Assembly (NCBI GenBank): GCA_035048495.1
Contig: CM068548.1
Coordinates: forward strand, 992,001 to 1,056,000
DNA: 64,000 nt
DNA from: Euptelea pleiosperma
Taxonomy: Eukaryota > Streptophyta > Magnoliopsida > Ranunculales > Eupteleaceae
Direction: 5' to 3'
Every line of letters begins with the position of its first letter. Position 1 is the stretch's first letter. Both the position numbers and the translations under genes were made by a program. Under the pieces are notes generated by a model. That model saw nothing but the letters and a program-made list of their open reading frames with translations. It was not told where the DNA came from and ran no database searches. Shown here in pieces: positions 36,201 to 45,200 of this stretch.

Positions 36201-39200
36201 GTTAGAAGTAAAGTTCTAGGGTTGGAGAGAAGAAAGAGAAGAGAAGAGAGAAAGAGAGAGAGTCACAAACTTAGATAGTTTGGCCTCCTCATTGTGATAT
36301 ATATACTAGTAACTTAAGTGGTGTGGGCCCACTTACATTAATAGAACATATGGGCCCAACACTCTACATAAATCCCTACTATGTAATATAAACACAAAGG
36401 AAATAAACTAAGAACTTAACAGTTAGCAAAGAAGCCCTTTCAGATTTTTCATATATAGGGAATTCCCTTCACTAGTTCTGTATTTTGTTTCTTTTTTGGC
36501 ATGGAATAGCCTTTTCCCGGTTCTTTGTATCTCTCGTCTTTACTCAACAAAATTTTAATACTAACAAAAAAAGGCATATAGTAATTTAGAACAAACTTGT
36601 TTATGAAACCTTCTCTTTCTGTAACTACGTTTACTAACTAGTTTTGTTGCATTTTCATCAATATTTTATGATTTTATCTTTCAGTTTTATTTTTGTCATC
36701 TTCTCATCTTTTCTTCACTTTCCATTTTCATCAGAAAAATTTTGAATGGGTTTACACAATTTTGTACATGGGCAGTTTACACTTTTGTACATGGGCAGTT
36801 ACAATTTTGTCTCTTCTTTTGTTGGACAAACAATGAATTGTTACAAAACACTCCTATTAAAAAAATTAAAATAAAATCCCTTCTAACTTCACCATCTCAT
36901 TATTTTGGTTTTCCTTGTCATTTTTGAAATTTAATAAATCAAAAAATGACTACCTGATTTGCCGCCTGTAGGCTAGTCGGTCCACTCTTAACATAAAAAA
37001 TTTTGATATATTTCCCGGAAATACAGAGAATTAATTCCATTTCCAAGGACCAAAATGAAATATTACTAGAATATTTCCATTTCCACGGGATATCTTTCTA
37101 AATTTGTGTTTAAAAGTAAAAAAGGAGCTAATTAATAATAACATGTGACTTATGGGGATTAGAAAGTTAGTAGTAATTAAGATATGTAATCGGGAACCTG
37201 TTACATATAATTTTTAATAATTAGTGTGTAAATTTCTAGCTATAATCAAAATTTTAAAATCAATAAATATAACAATTTATAAATTAGAAAAATTGGAAAC
37301 TCGTAGGTCGTAGATCCATGGGATTATTACCTCGGGTTGCAAGGAAGCTGTTTTTCACTTCTACTTGTACAAGTTACTAGTTGATTTTTCAGCTCCCAAA
37401 AAGTCATAGAAATTAAAAGTGTCGGGAGGACTTCTAATTTTTGAGAAGTAATTTCTCTTAAAAGTTAAAAGCTAAAAAATTTAGCTTCAGTTTTAAGTTA
37501 GTTTTTAACTTTTCAAAAGTTAAAATATGAAACACATCCAAACTAACTTTTTTACTTTTTGGCTCATAAAAGTCAATAAGCTACGTATTTTTGTGTTGCC
37601 AAAGGCCCCCTAAGACACCTAGGTACGGATACGGATGCTACTCTTCATTTCCTGAAAATCCAACAAACGGATACAGGTATCCCATCCAGTATGATACCAT
37701 GCCTTAATTTTTAGTTTAGTTAAGTATCTTTATTTAATATTCACATCAATGCAAATATAATGAAAATTTCTAAATTTTCAAAGTTATTTAAAATAAAATT
37801 TGTTATAATACATTATTTCTATCTTCCTAATGACACATGGAATATAAGTAAGCTGTTAGGAGTTAAAAAAAAATACACAATAGCACAATAGGAAATGAGA
37901 AATCGGTGGCGAAGAAGTAACCATGCAGTATCCAGTACCACTATGGGTATCAACACGATACGACACGAGTATGACAGTCATGCAGGAGTATCCAAGTATC
38001 ATAGGTATTAGAGGCTACTGATCTTGCATTAATTAGTCCTACATACCATTTAAGCAAGTAACCAAAATATTATCCCCTATGTCCAAGATAGGTTTCCTAA
38101 GGATAAGAAAGCTTATGACAACAAATTTTTCAACAGAGAGAATATAAGATCCTACATGGCCAAAATGAAAACCTCCAAGCAATCAGCATCAGAAATAAGA
38201 AACTTACATCTTTAGGCCATTCATATACAAGTGAGAAAAAGTTAAAATCATGAGTTGTATCAATCCCATCGACTATGTCACCAATAGTTGCAATGTAGAG
38301 AATGAATGCTGACAGATATGTAGCAGGCTTGGAACTTAGGGGGCCAAATAATCTCTTTCCAGTATCTTTAATATCATAATCAGCAGACTGAACACTATTT
38401 TCTCCAGCTGCTGAACTAAAGGATGTGGGTCTGCTAGCCCTTAGCCCAAGCCCAAGAACCCCATCTCTATCAAAATTGAGCATTTTCTGATCGGAATGAG
38501 GACCTTCCCCTTTTATAAAATTTCTGTCTATTTCTTCATCAGCAACGGCTCTTGCAAGATTATGAAGCTTCCCTGAAATTTCACATGATAAAGAAATCAT
38601 TTGAGTCTTCAGAGATAAGCTTCACAATATAAACTGTGTTACAGATCTGATGAAATGTAGCAACAAGTACCACTCAAAAACTGTCGCTTTCCCCTGTGAG
38701 CATCTTCAATCATTTGATGCAGGATGGCAAGAGCACGTTGCCTTTGTCCTTGTCGATTGGAATCCTTGGATGAAGAAATGATCATCTCTCCAGAAAGAAT
38801 TGTCTGAAGAGTTGGAGGTCTTTCCTGAAGGAATAGATCATGTATCCAGGATCAGAAATTGAACTAGCATCTCTTTTAAAGCATATTATATACCCCAAAA
38901 TGCGCCCTGGCAAGTAGGAGAAAGATTGACAACAGACGAAAACTCATGCAATTTGTAATTGTGACCTAGACCTAGTAGCTTAAAAGTGAAGAGGGAAAAA
39001 TGCAAAAAGAGAAGTTTTCATATGGCAATCAAATCCTAGACGCATTGCAGATTAAATTCATAACGATCAGTACATGTAGAACTGTCTAGAGTTGCAAGCT
39101 ATGGTGATTCAAGTAATTAACAGAACAAGATTGCTCTCCCAATTACGGTTGATCCACATTTTTGCCAAGAGTGATAATTTGAGCAAACGTATCTTCATTC

Positions 39201-42200
39201 CAATGACAGAATTAGAATTTACTGGATAATAAATAAACACGCAAAAAAAAAAAGAGCATAAATGAGGAAAGCAGAAGTAAAAAAAAATATTTTGACATAC
39301 ACCTGCTTGTTTTTTATTGCACAAAGGAAAACAGAGCGAATAAAGTCCAACACCTCCAATCTGGAGAGTTGACTATCTACAACGGAACCCATCATTAAAA
39401 AAACTTATTTGATATGTGTATTACATGGTCCAAAACCGGTCCACAATGAGGCTCCAAGCAAATATAGAAGATCAAGAAAATTTTCCTAAATCAAACTTCT
39501 ATTATAGTGAGTGCCCTATGTCAAACTCCAATTGACACATGCTTGAGCACTTGATAAATAAATCTGCTTTCTCTATCTTCATCTAGTTTTCCTTGTTTTG
39601 GCATGCCAGAATTAACATTCTAAGGAGCACTTCAGTGAATCTGGTAATTCATTAAGAAGATTACCTGCTCCGAGAATTCATGCAGACGCTTAAGGACTCG
39701 CCTTGTTACAGAAATTATGCTCACTTCTTGAATCTGATCCCAGTACATTGAACCTATCTTTGGAGAACCTCCTGGATAAATCTCAGATAACATAACTTGA
39801 GCCTGCATATGCCATAATCAATACAATTATCATTCTCACACTCTTAATTTCCAGTAAGAACCAACTCAGCAAAGGCAACCACATAAAGCTGAAAAGTTTC
39901 AAAACCCCATTTAGGTAGGAAAAAAAGAAGCTTGTGGAGAAACTAGAAAAGGAAATGCAAAACGCACAGAAGAAAGTTAGGGAAGCATTTGAGACATACT
40001 AGGGAACATCAACAGCGCACGTGCAAGATATTAAAGCATTACATGGACAATAAAAATAAAAATATATAACAAAATCCTTGAAGAACTCGTCTTTAATAAC
40101 AGTCCTTACGAATTCCAAGATCTATTTTATTTCCTTAAATGAACACCGAAATTTGAGCGTTTGGTGATAATAGCTTTGGAAAATTTGAGCGTTTAATGGG
40201 GAAAATGAACAAGTAATGAGAGCATTTTCAACTTTGGAAAAGAAACGGGAAGGGGAGCAATACATGGCTTGATGGCATGAACTATATATCAATTGAGACC
40301 AGTAATTTAAGAAATAAAATAAAATAGTAGAAACATTATACACACACACACACACACATACATTTCCCATGCATTTCACACTTCCACAATTCTGGAAACA
40401 GTTTTCCATGCTTCCAGTGCATTTCCAGCGTGCTCAGAACAAAAAAATGATAGTACTTGGATTCCGCTTTGTAGTATCAACATAAAAAATAAAACTTAGT
40501 TTGAACTTTTTGTTCCTAGATAAATCTATGAAATATTGGCAAAAATTAAAAAACAATTAATTCCTAAGTTTTGGAAATGTATGATCTTTATACTTCAGAT
40601 TTCTACTACAAAATATTACGAGATTTGAGGAATTTTGATTTTCAAAATATCAATTTCTTGCAAGAAATGCTTATTAAATTGGGCTATTTTCATTCCAACA
40701 ATAAATAAAAATTAAAATGTCACAAGAAATGGAAATTTTTAGTGTTACTTGATTTTAAAGTCATCATCATCATAATCTAATCACAATTATATGGGATCAG
40801 TTGCATGAATCCTCATCCTCCATTCAATTCAATCTAGGGCTATGTCTTCCATAAAGGCAAGTGTTCTCAAACTTGCTCTCAATGTATCAATGCACGTCCT
40901 TTTTAGCCTTCTTTTTGCCATTTTAGAGACTTCAACCTGCACACTCCTTGTCACTGCCCACTGGTACTATCAGCGCTCATCATTGGACATGACTAAACCA
41001 TCTCAATCGATTTTCCCTTATTTTAATCACCTATTGGGGGTGCTGCTATATTTTCTCAAATATGTTCATTTATGATTTGACTTTCCCAGTCTTTCCACAT
41101 CCATGTCATTCATGCTCATTATATGAACTTGTTTCTTGATTGACCAACATTTTGATCCATTCTTTAGAAGTAACAAGGGTTTTTTTTTTTTTTTGATAAG
41201 TGAAGTAACAAGGATTATAAAAATAAAAAAATCAAAAGAGTGAATTCTCTCAGATGTGTTCATTTCCGGTTTCGGGAGCATGTTTCTTGCTTCCCCAACA
41301 TTCTGCTCCATTCTTTAAAAGTATCAAAAGAATTAAAAAAAATATATGGCATTCAGTTGAGAATAGAATGAGGTAAATAATTGGGTAAGAATCCGTTCTT
41401 GCCTGATCTAGAAGCCGTTTGGACATATTCACAGACCTCGCAGAAGTTGCAGCAACATCAATACAGAGAAGAATCTGACAAGGGAATAAGAAAAACAGCA
41501 TATAATTATGGACTAAGATCCTTGCACAGCATTAAAATTCCATATGGATTAAGAAAAATGAGAATACTTACTGCAGCTAAAGAACCTAACTGAGAACGTA
41601 AGGATGAAAAGTCTAACTCTTGTACAGCATTAGATGTTCCATCCGCAACACGAGACACTGCATCTTCCACCTGCAAAGTAAAAGCAACAAACTTTTACAG
41701 TTTACTTCTCCTCTACAGAGACTGACAAATAACGTAGTAGTATCATTGAGCCACCTCTGAATAAATCCATGGAGGAAGCATTGCAAGAAAAATAGATAAG
41801 ATAGTATGGAGAAGCACGTGGTGATACAGTAGATGCACAAGAAAAATATGCACAGACTTAAATAATTATAAAACCATTTAATGTCCTACATGGGACACAT
41901 CAGCGGGTTTGATCCAGACCGTACGCATAATGCGAATAAATAAGAGAAAAGGACTGCTAGAAATTTCTCTAAAAAAATTTCTTAGAAAAAGAAATAAATA
42001 TTAGAGAAAAAGGAAATAAGAAAGAGATATATGCTTGAAATTTCCCACACCCCCCAAATTTTCTATTCTAACTTGATTTTTCAAATTCTCCAAAGCATAC
42101 CATTAACTGTCTTGCACCACCACCATTTAATAACATGAGATCCAAAATATCGCTGCTTAGCAATATACTTTCAAATTTGAAAATATTAGAAGATAAACAA

Positions 42201-45200
42201 AAGTGTTAATGTCAAGTATAAGATATTCCTATTAACACAGATTATAAGATTGGGCTTTCCATTTTATTCTTTGTCAACGGTTAACAAGGTTATTAGCAAA
42301 TTACAACAGGTAACTGCAGTTTCCGATAATTAAATTGTGTATCATATATCAATACTCAGTGTGTCACTTAAAAAAGGATAGTCCATGCAAGAACCAAGAA
42401 ATGAAGGATCATTCAAATATCTTGGGCACCCATGCAACTTCATACAACTTTGACTGTCAGCAATTAAAAGTTCATCTTTGTACCAAAAAGGGTCAAAGCA
42501 TGTAACCATAGTTTTAAAATCAAAAAATAATCTGACAAGATTAGGGATAATAATTTTGATTTTGGCTAGTCGAGTTGAAGTCCTAAGGTATTATAAAATT
42601 TACAAAAGTTCTATTAATTAGCCAAATTAATTCAAACAATTTGACAAAGTTCATAACTTCGACGAATTATGGATAATTTGGACATTTTCAATACAACAAT
42701 TCGATTAATGTTTAAAGGAATTTAAGGAATTTTAGGAAAAAAAATATAGCAAAAAGGTAAACAAGGCAAACTGATATTTAAATAAATGCTATAACAAGCA
42801 TGAAAACACAATCATAACTCATTATTAAACAATCACTTGGAGATGAAAGAAAGATCAATAGTGTTCAATACATAATGACACAAGTATCTGAAACACCGAC
42901 ACTATTAGCCAAAAATTACAAAGTTAATTACTCAAAATAATAGCATCCATGTGCATAATGATAAAAGATAACTTATGACCTGATGAGAGTTGAATTTGAG
43001 GAATTAGGGTTAGGGTTAGGTTTGGAGAAGAGAGAATAGAGAGTAGAGAAGAGAGGGAGAAAGGATGCCAATTGTGCTTAAGTCACAATGACTCCATAAA
43101 TCTTATTTATATGAAAGGAATTACAGAAAGGACAAGTATACCCCTTGTGGGGGGTATTTACATAACTACCCCTATTACATGAAAAATAAGTATTTCTACG
43201 TATCTGATAACACTCCCTCTCAAGTTGGTGCATAGATATCTTTCATGCCCAACTTGCATAAGCATCTGTGAAGTTGCCAACTAGGAACTCTTTTGGTGAA
43301 GACATCTGCTATTTGTTCATCAGTTTTCACAAAGGGGGTACAAACTTCTCCAGACACGATCTTCTCCCAAATGAAGTGACGATCCACTTCAATGTGCTTG
43401 GCCCGATCATGTTGTACCGGATTGTGAGCAATACTGATAGCAGCCTTGTTGTCATAGTATAAGCTCATGGATCCTAAGACTGGAAAACCCAGCTCTGCGA
43501 CCAACATCTTCAGCCATAGCATCTCACACAAGTCATGGGCCATTGCCCTAAATTCTGCCTCTGTGCTAGATCGGGCAACTACCAGTTGCTTCTTGCTCCT
43601 CCAGGTGACTAGATTGCCTCCCACAAAGGTGCAATAGCCTGAGGTAGATCTCTGTCATCCTTGGCACCAGCCCAGTCTGCATCAGCATATGACTCTACTC
43701 TCATGTGGCCATTCTTCTGAAAAATGGGGCCTCGGCCAGGGGCAGACTTGAGATATCTCAATATCCTGTGTGCGGTCTCTAAGTGAATCTCCCTAGGAGA
43801 ATGCATATATTGACTGCTAACACTGACTGCATAGGCAATGTCTGGACGAGTCAAGGAGAGGTAGATCAACCTTCCAACCAATCTCTGAAAGCTCCCCACA
43901 TCCTGTAAAGGTATACTACTCGAGTCGACCAACTGGTGACTCTACTCTATGGGGGTCTCCACTGGCTTAGCTCTCAGCTGGCCAGAGTCCTTCAATAGAT
44001 CAAGGACATACTTCCTTTGTGAGATGAAGATCCATTGGTTGGATCTTGCAACTTCTATGCCAAGAAAGTACTTGAGGAGTCCCAGATCTTTGGTCTCAAA
44101 CTCGTCTGCTAGATGATCCTTTAGCTTGATCACTTCCTCTGCATCATTCCCTGTCAGGTGACCTAAATGAAGAAGTATACATGGTTCCCCCTCCTAGATT
44201 CATCCCACCATGAGACAGTAGCAAGGTGTGTCGACTGAAGAAAGCTCTCTATGGGCTTAAGCAATCTCTGAGAGCATGGTTCGAGAGGTTCACCCTAGCA
44301 GTAAAGAAGTTGGGTTACACTCGAAGTCTACCGATCACACCCTATTTGTGAAGCACCAAGGGAAGAGCACCATTGCCGTCATCATCTACATTGATGACAT
44401 CATTCTTACAGGAAATGATGCAAAAAAGGTGGCTAAGCTGAAGAGTCATCTAGCTGGGGAGTTTGAAACCACGGATCTAAGACCTCTCAAATACTTCCTA
44501 GGTATAGAAGTTGCAAGATCCAAGCAAGGGATCTTCATCTCTCAAAGCAAGTATGTCTTAGACCTATTAAGGGATCCGAGCAAGTTAGGAGCCAAGCCAG
44601 TGGAGACTCCTATAGAGCAAAACCACAAATTAACAGATGCCAGTAGTGAGCTAATACAGGATGTAGGGAGTTTCCAGAGGCTAGTTGGGAGATTGATCTA
44701 TCTCTCCCTCACCAGACCATGCATTGCCTATGCAGTGAGTGTCATCAGTCAATACATGCACTCACCCAGAGATATTCATTTAAAGGCATCCCACAAGATC
44801 CTAAGGTACTTGAAGTCAGTCCCTGGTAAAGACCTTCTGTTCGAAAAGAATGCCCATATGAGAGTAGAGTCATACTGATGCAGACTGTGCAGGTGCCAAG
44901 GATGGTAGGAGATCCACCTCTGGGTATTGCACCTTTGTTGGGGGTAATCTGGTTACTTGGCGGAGCAAGAAGCAACATGTAGTTGCTAGATCCAGTGCAG
45001 AGAGAGAGTTTAGGGCAATGATCATGGCTTATGTGAGATGCTCTGGTTGAATATGTTGAGTGTTGAACTAGGGTTCCCTGTCTCGGGGTCTGTGACAACA
45101 AAGCCGCCATCAGCATTGCTCACAATCCAGTTTAGCATGATAGGGTCAAGCAAATTGAAATAGACCGTCACTTCATTAGGAAGAAGATTGTACTTGGAGA

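Larger units (their letters stand above)
28924..36421 (-). mobile_element. copia-C element holding three other insertions
   Basis: LTRs at 36,200-36,421 (5') and 28,924-29,128 (3') share sequence through cttagatagtttggcctcc. The primer site (36,188-36,199, GCTCTGATACCA on the plus strand) abuts the 5' LTR and the polypurine tract abuts the 3' LTR. Flanks gtaag and gttag are a 5-bp target duplication with one mismatch. It interrupts an RNase H fragment between GFAD and LAKK. Inside are a hAT MITE (29,375-30,428), a LINE (30,769 to about 32,395) and a Gypsy-type LTR with primer site (to about 33,964). It lies in the 10 kb intron between exons 6 and 7, in the same sense as the gene. Confidence 0.82.

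Noticed and set aside
37607..38010. Possible MITE with ggtacggatac / gagtatccaagt words
   Set aside because: End sequences are only loosely complementary and no flanking duplication was found.
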